64,000 nt of DNA from an uncultured Olsenella sp. (GTDB lineage: Bacteria; Actinomycetota; Coriobacteriia; Coriobacteriales; Atopobiaceae): NCBI GenBank assembly GCA_934660915.1, contig CAKUIF010000012.1, forward strand, positions 1 to 64,000, read 5' to 3'. A program made the translations under genes and the position numbers. The notes beneath the pieces are model-generated. The model did no database searches, had not been told where the DNA came from, and worked only from the letters and a program-made list of their open reading frames with translations. This document shows, piece by piece, positions 7,505 through 15,817 of the stretch; the first letter of the stretch is position 1; each line of letters starts with the position of its first letter.

Positions 7505-8728
7505 CTACTTGCGCTCGGGGACCTTGAGCATCATCACGAAGCCGATCACAAAGAGGATTGCGATGCTCATGACGCCGAGGCTCGAGTTGCCGCTGATGGC
7601 CGTGAAGGTGCCCACGAGGAAGGTGCCCAGGATGGCGGCGTACTTGCCGAAGATGTCGAAGAAGCCGAAGTACTCGTTGGCGCGCTCCTTGGGGCAGAGC
7701 TTGCCGAACTCGGAGCGCGAGAGCGCCTGGATGCCGCCCTGGAACATGCCGACGAGGATAGCAAGCACCCAGAACTCGGTGGCGGTGCGCAGGAACAGCG
7801 CGGCGAACAGCGTGATGCCGAAGTACGCCGCGATGGCGATGAGCAGCATGCGGCGCGTGCCGTACTTGCTGGACAGGCGGCCGTAGATGATGGCCGACGG
7901 GAACGCCACGAACTGCGTGACCAGGAGCGCAAGCACGAGCTGCGTCGCGTCGATGCCGAGGTCGGTGCCGTAACTCGTGGAGAGCTTGATGATGGTGTGC
8001 ACGCCGTCGATGTAGAAGAAGTACGCGATCATGTAGAACTTGATGGCCTTGTTGGACCACATCTCCTTGAGCGTGCCGCCGATGCCGCCGATGGCCTTGG
8101 CGATGGCGCCGGACTCGCGCGGCTTGAAATGCTTCTGCTCGACGTCTCTGAGCATGGGGATCGTGAAGACGAGCCACCAGGCGGCGGTGATGGCGAAGGC
8201 GATCTGCATCGCCGTCTGCAGGCCGAGCCCCAGCTTGTCGTAGTTGAGCACGATGAGCAGGCACGCGATGAAGGGCACGCAGCTGCCGATGTAGCCCCAC
8301 GCGTAGCCCTGGCTGGAGACCTCGTCCATGCGCTCGTCGGTGGTCGCGTCGACGAGCAGCGCGTCGTAGAAGACCATCGAGGAGTTGAGCGCCACCGAGC
8401 TGATCACGTAGATGACGAGGAACGCCATCGCGCTCGTGGGGATGCCGAGGGCCACGGTGGCGACGACGCCCGTGCCCACGCAGCCCACGATGAACTTCTT
8501 CTTCATGCCCTCCATGTCGGCGATGGAGCCCAGGATGGGCATGAGCAGCGCGATGATGAGCGAGGCGATGGTCTCGGCGTAGCTCCACGCGACGACGACG
8601 CCGCCGTCGGGCGCCAGCGAGCTGAAGTAGATGGGGATAACGCTCGTGGCAAGAAGGACCAGGGCTGAGTTGCCCACGTCGTACATGATCCAGCTCTTCT
8701 CGGCACGGGTGAACTTCTGTTTTGCCAT
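7505..8728 (-). CDS. MFS transporter, UMF1/Atg22-like
   Basis: A 407-aa protein with about twelve membrane segments. The N-terminus KSWIMYDVGNSAL is typical of the UMF1 (Atg22-like) group of the major facilitator superfamily, where W-x-x-YD-x-GNS is the hallmark. A loop after the sixth helix carries the polar stretch DVEQKHFKPRE, and the second half has GMFQGGIQALSRS, also family-typical. Members are thought to export amino acids or related solutes, but the substrate is not established. It is divergent from the phospholipase-like gene and followed by a possible 40-aa ORF and a strong terminator. Confidence 0.88.
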   Translation of the reverse strand: MAKQKFTRAEKSWIMYDVGNSALVLLATSVIPIYFSSLAPDGGVVVAWSYAETIASLIIALLMPILGSIADMEGMKKKFIVGCVGTGVVATVALGIPTSAMAFLVIYVISSVALNSSMVFYDALLVDATTDERMDEVSSQGYAWGYIGSCVPFIACLLIVLNYDKLGLGLQTAMQIAFAITAAWWLVFTIPMLRDVEQKHFKPRESGAIAKAIGGIGGTLKEMWSNKAIKFYMIAYFFYIDGVHTIIKLSTSYGTDLGIDATQLVLALLVTQFVAFPSAIIYGRLSSKYGTRRMLLIAIAAYFGITLFAALFLRTATEFWVLAILVGMFQGGIQALSRSEFGKLCPKERANEYFGFFDIFGKYAAILGTFLVGTFTAISGNSSLGVMSIAILFVIGFVMMLKVPERK

Positions 8729-8935
8729 GGTCTCTCCGTCTCTAGGGGCGCCCGATGGTTCGGGAACATATAGATGATACGTTACCCTTCATCGTTTGCA
8801 CATACCGAGCAGCTCGGGTAATGGTTAGGTAAAGAGGCCATTTATGCCGCGGGTGGCGCCGATTCGCCGGCCCGCGGGCGCGCGCCGGCGCCCCGTGGGG
8901 CATAATCAAGGGCAAAACCGTTGAAGGGACACCTG

Positions 8936-9910
8936 ATGCCCGCGATTCTTACGCACGACTTCTTTGGAAAGAGCGCCGCTGCCGACGCCGCCAAGCTCCT
9001 CGGCTTTGTGACCGAGGATGAGCGGTGCGCCTTCCTGCTCGGAAACCAGGGTCCCGACCCCTTGTTCTACCTGTGCATCGACCCGCTCATGAGCAAATGG
9101 GAGCCCCTCGGCAACGTGATGCACTCCGCCCGCCCGGCGCGCCTGCTTCTGGCCATGCACGAGGCGGCCGAGCGCCTGGAGGGCGCCGAGCGCATGACGG
9201 CGCGCGCCTACGTCGCGGGCTTTGCTTGCCACTACCTGCTCGATCGCGCGGTGCACCCGTTCGTGTACTACTGGCAGTTCGGGCTCACGAAGGCCGGCGT
9301 CCCGGGCCTCGACGAGTCGAGCCAGAAGTACGTCCACGCCGAGATCGAGCGTGACCTCGACGAGGCGGTGCTGTGGGGCGTCGAGCACAAGACGATTCGC
9401 GAGTACAGGCCCTACGAAGAAGTGCTGAGGGCGTCCAGTCGCGTGCTCGCCGCGGTGGACAAGGTGTACTTCTATGTGTCGCTTTGGGCCTACGGCCGCG
9501 CGATCGACCCGAGGACCTTCTCGACGGCGGTGCACGAGTTCCGCCTCACGCAGCGCGTGTTCTACTCGGCGCACGGCGTGAAGGCGAGGGCGATCGCCGA
9601 CGCCGAGCGCCTTGTGCGCGGCGGCGGGCACTCGCTCGTGGGCGCCATGGCTCACCGCGTTCGCGCGGAGGCGACCTCGGACTTCGACAACCGTGAGCGC
9701 CGCACGTGGGAGAACCCGTTCACGCACGAGGTGCGGGAGGTCTCTTTTGCGGATCTCTTCGAGGAGGCGCGCGCCTGCGTGCTCCCTGCCCTCGGTGCCA
9801 TGTTCTCCGGCGACTTCGACAGGAAGGCGGCGGCCGAGCTCACGGGTGGCCTCAACTTCGAGGGCGAGCCGGTGGACCCGGACGGGGGCTTCGGCTGGCA
9901 GGGGCTCTGA
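8936..9910 (+). CDS. Zinc-dependent phospholipase C family protein
   Basis: A 324-aa protein resembling the zinc-dependent phospholipase C/S1-P1 nuclease-like family found in Firmicutes and Actinobacteria. Likely metal ligands are visible as His and Asp residues in PAILTHDFFG (residues 2-11), LLGNQGPDPL near 33, NVMHSA near 64 and FACHYLLDRAVHPFVYY near 98-114. No signal peptide is seen, so it is probably intracellular. The ATG was chosen because GAAGGG lies eight bases upstream; an earlier TTG overlaps that site. It stands alone, divergent from the MFS gene. True activity on lipids is unproven for such cytoplasmic members. Confidence 0.75.
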   Translation: MPAILTHDFFGKSAAADAAKLLGFVTEDERCAFLLGNQGPDPLFYLCIDPLMSKWEPLGNVMHSARPARLLLAMHEAAERLEGAERMTARAYVAGFACHYLLDRAVHPFVYYWQFGLTKAGVPGLDESSQKYVHAEIERDLDEAVLWGVEHKTIREYRPYEEVLRASSRVLAAVDKVYFYVSLWAYGRAIDPRTFSTAVHEFRLTQRVFYSAHGVKARAIADAERLVRGGGHSLVGAMAHRVRAEATSDFDNRERRTWENPFTHEVREVSFADLFEEARACVLPALGAMFSGDFDRKAAAELTGGLNFEGEPVDPDGGFGWQGL

Positions 9911-10056
9911 GCCCGCAAGCCAGGGGGTACCGTTTGGCGGTCCGCTGAGGGCAAACGGCAATCTCGTGGCTGAGATAAGTAAGCTAAGTATTGGCGCCGG
10001 CGGCGCCAGGCGATGTCGCCCGGCTCAAGAGTTCGGTCGAATGTGAGGAGGTCCGG

Positions 10057-10866
10057 ATGGCCACATATGTTTTCTCCGACGTGCACGGCCATGCCGCGCC
10101 CCTCGCGCGCGCTATCGAGAAGATCGCGCCGGCCGCCGACGACGTCTTTTACTGCCTGGGCGACATGATCGACCGCGGCCCCGACCCACTCGGCGTGATC
10201 TCCATCGTGCGCTCGCTGCCCAACGTCCACGTCCTCATGGGCAACCACGAAGACCTCATGATGGCCTGCATGCTGGAGCCCGAAGGCGAGCTCGACGCTA
10301 TCAACGCGGCGAATTGGGGCATCAACGGCGGAATCGTGACCTCCGAGGCGCTCGCCGGGCTGAGCGAGGACGAGGCCGACGAGATTGTGGCATGGGTGGC
10401 TTCGCTGCCGCGTTGCGCTCACGTGACGGTGGGGGAGCGGCCGTACCTGCTCGTGCACGCCGGCATCGACCCGTCCGCCGTCACGGTCGAGGGGCCGTGG
10501 GACGACCAGAGGCTTGACGCGCTTCTTGCCGAGCAGTCGCCCGACGACCTCCTGTGGATCCGCGAGGGGTTCTGGGGCTCGCACACGGGGCTTGTGGATG
10601 CCGAGGGCAAGGGCCCGATCGTCATCGCGGGCCATACGCCGACGCCTTATCTCGACCGTCTGTGCGCAGACCTCAGCGAGCCGCTCAGAGACGAGGACGG
10701 CCGCGCAAAGATGCTCAAGGTCGGTGCCGACCAGACCACAGGCGGCGTGGCCGACCGCTGGGACATCGACGCCGGCGCCGCCGGCGGCGCGGGCTTCGGC
10801 CGGGTCGGCATCATGCGCCTGGACGACGGCGCCGAGTTCTACGAGGACATTTCCGAGGACGAGTAG
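10057..10866 (+). CDS. Metallophosphoesterase, Ser/Thr phosphatase type
   Basis: A 269-aa calcineurin-like phosphoesterase with the full PPP-family motif set: DVHGH (residues 8-12), GDMIDRGPDP (about 36-45), GNHED (about 65), and HAG and GHTPT near the C-terminal half. The set matches bacterial protein phosphatases and symmetrical diadenosine tetraphosphatases, so substrates may be phosphoproteins or Ap4A. GAGGAG precedes the ATG by six bases. It is monocistronic, ending at a small inverted repeat shared with the convergent HPr-like gene. Confidence 0.88.
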   Translation: MATYVFSDVHGHAAPLARAIEKIAPAADDVFYCLGDMIDRGPDPLGVISIVRSLPNVHVLMGNHEDLMMACMLEPEGELDAINAANWGINGGIVTSEALAGLSEDEADEIVAWVASLPRCAHVTVGERPYLLVHAGIDPSAVTVEGPWDDQRLDALLAEQSPDDLLWIREGFWGSHTGLVDAEGKGPIVIAGHTPTPYLDRLCADLSEPLRDEDGRAKMLKVGADQTTGGVADRWDIDAGAAGGAGFGRVGIMRLDDGAEFYEDISEDE

Positions 10867-10879
10867 CGGGGCTGTGTCT

Positions 10880-10906
10880 CGCTAAGGAACACGTGTTTTC
10901 TTAGCG
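10880..10906. repeat. Inverted TTTCTTAGC-family element
   Basis: CGCTAAGGA (10880-10888) and TTCTTAGCG (10898-10906) form a short hairpin around a central ACACGTGT palindrome. The right arm has the TTCTTAGCGC core of the 41-bp repeats at 78-282. It lies between two convergent genes and may work as a terminator. Confidence 0.55.
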
Positions 10907-10910
10907 CGGA

Positions 10911-11165
10911 CTACCAGGTGCGGGCAAGGCGCTCGATGGCCTCGGCGGCGGTTCCTTCGTCGACCCCTTCGACGCGGATGACCACGGCCTCGCCGGTGCG
11001 CACCCCCATGGAAAGAAGCGCCATCAGGTCCGAGGCGTCGGCCGCGCGGCCCTCATGCGTAAACGTCACGCGGCTGCGCCAGCGCTGAGCCTCACCGGCA
11101 AGAAGCACGGCCAGCTGTATATGAAAACCCAACGGGTCGGTGATCTGGCGCACGATCTCGCGCAT
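10911..11165 (-). CDS. HPr-like protein with altered active site
   Basis: An 84-aa protein of HPr size and fold pattern. The sequence DPLGFHIQLA places His exactly at position 15, the phospho-accepting His of HPr, but Arg17 and Pro18 of the usual GxHARPA motif are replaced by Gln and Leu. The regulatory region reads ASDLMALLSMGVRTGE, aligning with KSIMGVMSLGVxxG, so the HPr-kinase site Ser46 becomes Asp46, with a Ser next to it. The start is the ATG of MREIVRQ. The canonical HPr is presumably elsewhere; this looks like a specialised paralogue, perhaps regulatory. It is convergent with the phosphatase. Confidence 0.72.
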   Translation of the reverse strand: MREIVRQITDPLGFHIQLAVLLAGEAQRWRSRVTFTHEGRAADASDLMALLSMGVRTGEAVVIRVEGVDEGTAAEAIERLARTW

Positions 11166-11324
11166 TACGCCCCTCTCCCAAGCACAACCTTGAACGAAAA
11201 TAGCAGCCTGAGCAGGGGAAGAAAAGAGGGGAGTCGGCGAACGCTTTGCCCTCCCCCCGTAAATGGGCAACGCGTGTCGGACGTGCTTTTTGGCGGTCGA
11301 GTCGCGCGCCCCAAGGATTTTGGC

Positions 11325-12029
11325 CTACAGCTCGCGGTGGGCGTAGAGGCGTGTCGAGACGAGCATCGAGATGAGGTAGGCGGCGGTGGCGGCGCCGAGG
11401 ATGCCGAGGGCGACTGCGATCGCCGGCAGCGCGGCGGCTGCGGAGGCAAGGTTTTCCGCGACGTTGAGGACGGGCCCTCTGACCTGCTCGAACCCAAGGA
11501 GGAAGATGAACAGGAGCGGTGCGACCGCGGCGATTTTCCCGCGCTCGACCCCAAGGGAGAAAACCAAGGGCATCTGTATCGCGAGGATGACGAAGAGGCT
11601 TGCTATGGTCGCAAGAAACGCCAGCGCGGGCTCGGGCGCAAAGACAAGCCCGAGCTGCTTTGCATCGGACCCGTTTACGAGGGACACGACGAGGGCGAGT
11701 ACGAGGGAGGCAACGAATCCCGCCGCCATCGTCGTCGCGATTGCCAGTGCCATAATCCCGTAGCGGGCCTTGACCACGTCTGTGCGCCTAATGGGGAGAA
11801 GCTCCAGCCGCCCGCGCGCCCATTCGCCGCGGTCGTCGGCGCCGAACAAGGCGAACATGATGAAGAGACTGCTCGTATAGCACACGCAGCACGTCATGGC
11901 GATCGTCATGGCGGCGGGGTCGCCCGCGTTGCCCATGGCGGTGAACCCGCCGATCACAAGCGACGTGAGCAGGTAGTGCGCCAGGTACTTTTTTACGACG
12001 CACCAGTCCGAGAACATCAAAGCGCGCAT
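11325..12029 (-). CDS. ABC-2 type transporter permease
   Basis: A 234-aa membrane protein with about six hydrophobic helices and a cytosolic loop containing WARGRLELLPIRRTDVVKAR after the second helix. That loop is the typical place and composition of the coupling segment in ABC-2 exporters. It begins three bases after the ATPase gene stop. Together with the YtrA-type regulator and ATPase it forms a three-gene operon of the kind often tied to cell-envelope stress or antimicrobial peptide response. The exported substrate is unknown. Confidence 0.8.
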   Translation of the reverse strand: MRALMFSDWCVVKKYLAHYLLTSLVIGGFTAMGNAGDPAAMTIAMTCCVCYTSSLFIMFALFGADDRGEWARGRLELLPIRRTDVVKARYGIMALAIATTMAAGFVASLVLALVVSLVNGSDAKQLGLVFAPEPALAFLATIASLFVILAIQMPLVFSLGVERGKIAAVAPLLFIFLLGFEQVRGPVLNVAENLASAAAALPAIAVALGILGAATAAYLISMLVSTRLYAHREL

Positions 12030-12032
12030 CTG

Positions 12033-12893
12033 TTACCTCACCTCTCCTTTGACCAGAAGCGTCATGACGTCGTCGATGGTCGCGCGGTCGCACACGAGGC
12101 CGGGGTACTCTCGGGCAAACGCCGCGCGGTCGTCGACAAGAAGCGTCCAGCTGAGGTCGCCTCGCAGCACGCGGGCGCTGCCGTCGCCTGACCAGGAGCG
12201 GCCGCCGCCGAGGACCTCCTCGAGCTCCGCCGAGCGAAGGCGGGCCACTCCCATGCGGCCTTCGACCTCATCGATATCGCAGGTAAGGAGTACGCGGCCG
12301 CTGTCGATGATCGCGATCCGATCGCATATCCTCTCGAGGTCGCTGGTGATGTGGCTGCTGATGAGCAGGCTGCGGTCGCCCGGCTCCATCCAGCGACGGA
12401 GCAGGTCGAGCACGTCGTCGCGGACAATGGGGTCGAGGCCCGCGGTCGGCTCGTCCATCACGAGGCAAGTGGAGCCCGACGCGACGGCGGCTGCGAGCTG
12501 GAGCTTCATGCCCATGCCGCGGCTCAGCTCCTTGACGGTGCGCTTGCGGTCGAGCGGCAGGTCGAGCGCGTCGCAGGTCTTCTCGAACAGGGCGCGATCG
12601 AACGCGGGGAAAGCGAGGCGGTGCATCCGCTCGACGTCGGGCACGGTCATCTCTGTTGGGTAGGGGCACACGGCGCTCACCGCGCCGAGCTTGGCTGCGC
12701 GCTCGACGCGGCCGGAGTCGGGTGCGAGCGACCCCAGCGCCATGCGCATGAGGGTGGTCTTTCCGGCGCCGTTGCGTCCGACGAGGCCTACAACGCAGCC
12801 GCGCGGAACCTCGAGCGTGACGTGGGAGGCGTCGAAGCCGTCGAAGTGCTTCGATACGTCAATCAATTGCAGGTCAAATGGCGTGTCCGTCAT
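12033..12893 (-). CDS. ABC transporter ATP-binding protein (YtrB type)
   Basis: A 286-aa ATPase with Walker A GRNGAGKT near residue 40, an atypical Q-loop region (CPYPTEMTVPD), signature LSRGMGMKLQL, Walker B CLVMDEPTAGLDP and switch His in SSHI. The signature LSRGM with the TAGLDP box is typical of ATPases paired with GntR/YtrA regulators. A C-terminal 80-residue regulatory tail follows. The ATG lies six bases from the regulator stop codon. It couples to the next permease gene, three bases downstream. Confidence 0.9.
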   Translation of the reverse strand: MTDTPFDLQLIDVSKHFDGFDASHVTLEVPRGCVVGLVGRNGAGKTTLMRMALGSLAPDSGRVERAAKLGAVSAVCPYPTEMTVPDVERMHRLAFPAFDRALFEKTCDALDLPLDRKRTVKELSRGMGMKLQLAAAVASGSTCLVMDEPTAGLDPIVRDDVLDLLRRWMEPGDRSLLISSHITSDLERICDRIAIIDSGRVLLTCDIDEVEGRMGVARLRSAELEEVLGGGRSWSGDGSARVLRGDLSWTLLVDDRAAFAREYPGLVCDRATIDDVMTLLVKGEVR

Positions 12894-12898
12894 GCTGT

Positions 12899-13273
12899 TC
12901 ACTTCTCTTCGAGTTGGATGTCGAGCATCTCGCGCAGCTCGTCGTCGGAAAGGCCGCAGGTGCGCGCGTCGCAGACGGCGCGGGCAAGAGAAGACTCCAC
13001 GCGGCGCAGGCGCTCTTCGCGCAGGAGGTCGAGGTTCTGCTCCGCCACGAAGCATCCCTTGCCGGGAATGGTGGTCACGTAGCCCTGCGCCTCGAGATCT
13101 TGGTAGGCGCGCTTGGTCGTGATCGCGCTGATGCGCAGCTGCGCGGCGAGCGCGCGGATGGAGGGGAGCTGCTCGCACGCGGCGAGCTCCCCTGTGGCGA
13201 TGGCGTCACGTACCTGCGCCGCAATCTGTTCGTAGATGGGCTTGTCCGATGAGTTCGAGAGGACGATCTCCAC
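12899..13273 (-). CDS. GntR family transcriptional regulator, YtrA subfamily
   Basis: A 124-aa regulator with a winged helix at residues 8-75 (PIYEQIAAQVRDAIATGEL, then LPSIRALAAQLRIS and TTKRAYQDLEAQGYV). A short C-terminal dimerisation helix pair follows, the compact YtrA layout without an effector domain. It is the first gene of the ABC operon. A palindrome at 13317-13341 overlaps its own promoter, so autorepression relieved by envelope stress is likely. Confidence 0.9.
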   Translation of the reverse strand: MEIVLSNSSDKPIYEQIAAQVRDAIATGELAACEQLPSIRALAAQLRISAITTKRAYQDLEAQGYVTTIPGKGCFVAEQNLDLLREERLRRVESSLARAVCDARTCGLSDDELREMLDIQLEEK

Positions 13274-13316
13274 GTTGTTCCTCCGTGGTCGTGCGTTGGT
13301 GCTAAGGCCTTGAATA

Positions 13317-13347
13317 ACTGTATATACCGTACATACACAGTAGTCAA
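13317..13347 (-). promoter_or_regulatory. Promoter and GntR/YtrA-type operator
   Basis: On the minus strand TTGACT (13342-13347) and TATACA (13319-13324) are spaced by 17 bases, a near-consensus sigma-70 promoter. The inverted repeat ACTGTATATAC/GTACATACACAGT (13317-13341) covers the -10 and spacer. Autoregulation by the adjacent GntR protein is the simplest reading. Confidence 0.75.
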
Positions 13348-13470
13348 GACAATTCGCTCAGCGTGGGAGAAATAGCCGCGCAACCAAAAAGTGCGCGATA
13401 GTTGCTACACGCAACCGCGCAGGTAGAGCATACTGTGCGCAAGGTAAGGCGCGAGGAATGGGGGGGCGTT

Positions 13471-13836
13471 ATGGTGCTGGGTATGAGCGGACCGGAGCTG
13501 TTCGTTGTATTCGTGGGATACCTGCTTTATTTCCTCCCTTACGTCTTGGGAATCGTGCTGCTTGTTCTCGCGATTCGCTGGTTCGTGCGTCGTGAGCGTG
13601 AGGCAAAGCGCCCGGAGCTCAAGGCGGAGCGCGCGAGCCTGGGTGAGGTCATCCGCGCGCGCCGGGAGGCGTGCGGCATGACGCAGGAGCTCGTCGCGCA
13701 AAAGCTCGGCGTGAGCCGCCAGGCTGTGGGAAAGTGGGAGTCGGGCAAGTCCGAGCCGAGCACCACGAACTTGATGGCAATTGCCGAGCTGCTCGGCACC
13801 GATGCCGCGGAGCTTCTGCGCGAGGTCAAAAGCTGA
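13471..13836 (+). CDS. Membrane-anchored XRE-type HTH protein
   Basis: A 121-aa protein with an N-terminal hydrophobic segment (about residues 8-35, FVVFVGYLLYFLPYVLGIVL) followed by a cytosolic helix-turn-helix at about 55-115. The HTH has the XRE core GMTQELVAQKLGVSRQAVGKWESGKSEPS split over residues 65-95. The start at MVLGMSG follows a G-rich ribosome site; a start at the next Met is possible. Small membrane-tethered HTH proteins are common in Actinobacteria and Firmicutes, but their targets are mostly unknown. It precedes the coriobacterial protein gene by 30 bases. Confidence 0.8.
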   Translation: MVLGMSGPELFVVFVGYLLYFLPYVLGIVLLVLAIRWFVRREREAKRPELKAERASLGEVIRARREACGMTQELVAQKLGVSRQAVGKWESGKSEPSTTNLMAIAELLGTDAAELLREVKS

Positions 13837-13866
13837 GGGCGGCCATGGTTAAGGAAGGGGGCAGCC

Positions 13867-14973
13867 ATGGCTGACAAAAAGATCCTTCTTGCGGGCAAGG
13901 CGCTCGACAAGGTCATGCCCGTCATCAGGGCGGGGAGGGTCCTTGCGGCAAAGACGGACGCCACGCGCCTTCACCCCGATGCCTGCGCGACCCGCACGGA
14001 AGATCTCCTCGCGGTCGATTTGGGGCCGATCGCGCACGTCGTGGACATCACCGAGTCGAACCCGTTGCAGGTTGCGGTGACGTCTCCTGCCGCGAGGCGC
14101 CGCGTGTCGGGCTTCGAGTTCTCGCTCTTTCCCGAGGAGTTTCCCGCGGGGACGCTCATGGAGATAACCCCAGATATCTTGGTGCCCTCATTCGAGTGGT
14201 ACTACCTCCATAAGGCCTTGTCCCTGAACTTCGAGAAACAAGTTCTGCTCGGGTTCGAGCTCTGCGGGCGATTCGCGCATTCGGTGATGGGCGACGGCTC
14301 GAGCGCCTGCGACTTCCTCGTTGACCCCGTGCTCGACGCCGGCTCGCTGCGCTCATATATTGAGCAGTCGGCGGGGATGACGGGCGCAAAGCCCGCCAAG
14401 GCCGCGGTCGGCTGGGTCCTGGACAACGCGTACTCGCCGCGTGAGGCGGTGATCGCTCTCGAGCAGATGCTGCCGCAGCGCAGGGGCGGGAGAGGATATC
14501 CGGCCCCAATCCTCAATCCGGTGATCTCCGTTCCACCGGAAAAGCGCGGAATCGTGTCGCGCGAGACCTTTATGCCCGACCTGTATTGGCAAGGAGCGCT
14601 CGACGTGGAGTATGACAGCGGGTATCACAGCGAGGAGGGCCAGGTCGAGAGGGATAAGGCGCGGGTGGCCGATATCCAGGCGCTGGGCATTCCCGTGATC
14701 TCCGCGACCAGAAGCTCGCTGGCAACCTGCGATCGGGCGGAGCTGCTCGGCAGGCAAATCGGCGCCAAACTCGCCGATGCGATGGGTTTGCCGATGCGTC
14801 GAAGGCTCAAACGCCTCGACGACCTTGATCTCCAGCAGTCTCGCGCAGCTTTGCATGTGCGGCTCATGGCGGCGATCGGGTCTCCGCTGAGGGCCAGTGC
14901 CCGAAAAAGCGGCGGCACGTGGTCGTTTGACGGGGATGACCTGCAAGGAATCAACGATTTTGAGTGGAATTAG
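13867..14973 (+). CDS. Coriobacterial protein of unknown function, nuclease-like C-terminus
   Basis: A 368-aa protein of a type I recognise from coriobacterial genomes but cannot name. The middle (about 105-215) has a stretch SFEWYYLHKALSLNFEKQ, then LLGFELCG, and later SPREAVIALEQMLPQRRGG. The C-terminal third reads DVEYDSGYHSEEGQVERDKAR, then IQALGIPVISATRSSL. Asp, Glu and Gln with a following Arg-rich helix recall the Vsr/DUF559 PD-(D/E)XK fold, seen in the AbiEi-related group. No catalytic claim is made. GGGGG lies before the ATG. It follows the membrane HTH gene on the same strand. Confidence 0.6.
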   Translation: MADKKILLAGKALDKVMPVIRAGRVLAAKTDATRLHPDACATRTEDLLAVDLGPIAHVVDITESNPLQVAVTSPAARRRVSGFEFSLFPEEFPAGTLMEITPDILVPSFEWYYLHKALSLNFEKQVLLGFELCGRFAHSVMGDGSSACDFLVDPVLDAGSLRSYIEQSAGMTGAKPAKAAVGWVLDNAYSPREAVIALEQMLPQRRGGRGYPAPILNPVISVPPEKRGIVSRETFMPDLYWQGALDVEYDSGYHSEEGQVERDKARVADIQALGIPVISATRSSLATCDRAELLGRQIGAKLADAMGLPMRRRLKRLDDLDLQQSRAALHVRLMAAIGSPLRASARKSGGTWSFDGDDLQGINDFEWN

Positions 14974-15190
14974 GGGTAGTTTTGCCTTATCTCGTGCAGT
15001 ATCAGATCGCCATTGGTTTTGTAGCATTGCAAAACGCCTGGTAGATGTGCCGTTAAGGAATTGATATCAGGTCGCTACGTGCGAAAGAAGCTCAAAATCG
15101 TTGATTCGTTGACATGGTTCACCGTCAACTCGAGCAGTGGGCATTCAGAGGGGTAGAATCACCCGAAACGACAAACAAAGGGAGTCGAAG

Positions 15191-15718
15191 ATGAATGAAA
15201 TCATCACTGCCATTCGTGAACGCCGCAGCTGCCGTAAGTTCAAGGCCGACATGCCCTCATCCGCCGATCTCGATCAGATCGTCGAGGCGGGCCTCTACGC
15301 CGCATCCGGCCGGGGACGGCAGGCATCGATCGTCCTCAAGGTGACGAACAAGGAGCTCCGCGACCGTCTTTCGGCTATGAACGCCCGTATCTGGGGCAAG
15401 CCCGGAGACGTCGACCCCTTTTTTGGCGCCCCCGCCATCCTTGTCGTGCTCGCCGATCGCACCGTGCCCACCTATGTGTACGACGGTTCGCTGACCATGG
15501 GCAACATGATGCTCGCCGCCGAGTCGCTCGGCCTCGCGAGCATCTGGATTCATCGCGCCAAGGAGGAGTTCGACTCCGAGGAGGGCAAACAGATCCTCAA
15601 GGACCTCGGCGTCGAGGGCGACTACGAGGGTATCGGCCACTGCGCCGTCGGTTATTGGGACTGCGAGAAGCCGGAGCCTCCCGCGCGTCGCGACGGCCGC
15701 GTGTTTTCCGCCGAGTAG
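15191..15718 (+). CDS. Nitroreductase family protein
   Basis: A 175-aa FMN-dependent nitroreductase-like flavoprotein. The FMN-phosphate-binding arginines are in RERRSCRKF (residues 9-17), the AASGRGRQ segment follows near 40, and GLASIWIHRAKEEF near 115-128 resembles the family's GLGTCWI motif. The C-terminus has the family's GHCAVGYW. Members reduce nitro groups, quinones or other electron-poor substrates with NAD(P)H. GGGAG precedes the ATG. The 217-bp upstream gap contains the short inverted repeat GTTGAC/GTCAAC (15108-15129) and no gene. A terminator follows. Confidence 0.9.
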   Translation: MNEIITAIRERRSCRKFKADMPSSADLDQIVEAGLYAASGRGRQASIVLKVTNKELRDRLSAMNARIWGKPGDVDPFFGAPAILVVLADRTVPTYVYDGSLTMGNMMLAAESLGLASIWIHRAKEEFDSEEGKQILKDLGVEGDYEGIGHCAVGYWDCEKPEPPARRDGRVFSAE

Positions 15719-15760
15719 CCCGATCGGACGGAGGTTCGCGCCCCCGCATCTGTTAGCCTT

Positions 15761-15796
15761 AAAGGCCGCGCGGCTCCACGCCGTCGCGGCCTTTTT
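15761..15796 (+). terminator. Rho-independent terminator
   Basis: Arms AAGGCCGCG (15762-15770) and CGCGGCCTT (15785-15793) are perfectly complementary and followed by a T-run, just downstream of the nitroreductase gene. Confidence 0.8.
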
Positions 15797-15817
15797 CGTC
15801 GCGTAGAAAGCCACACC

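Noticed and set aside
12033..13178. 381-aa reading frame for the ABC ATPase
   Set aside because: The N-terminal part is a shadow of the GntR gene. The ATPase begins at the ATG of MTDTPFDLQ at 12893.
15108..15129. TTGACA followed by a promoter for the nitroreductase
   Set aside because: No -10 at suitable distance. The inverted repeat GTTGAC/GTCAAC is short and may be chance.
15749..15764. Another metal-type box (GTTAGCCTT) before the exonuclease gene
   Set aside because: Only the left half matches and it runs into the terminator stem of the preceding gene.
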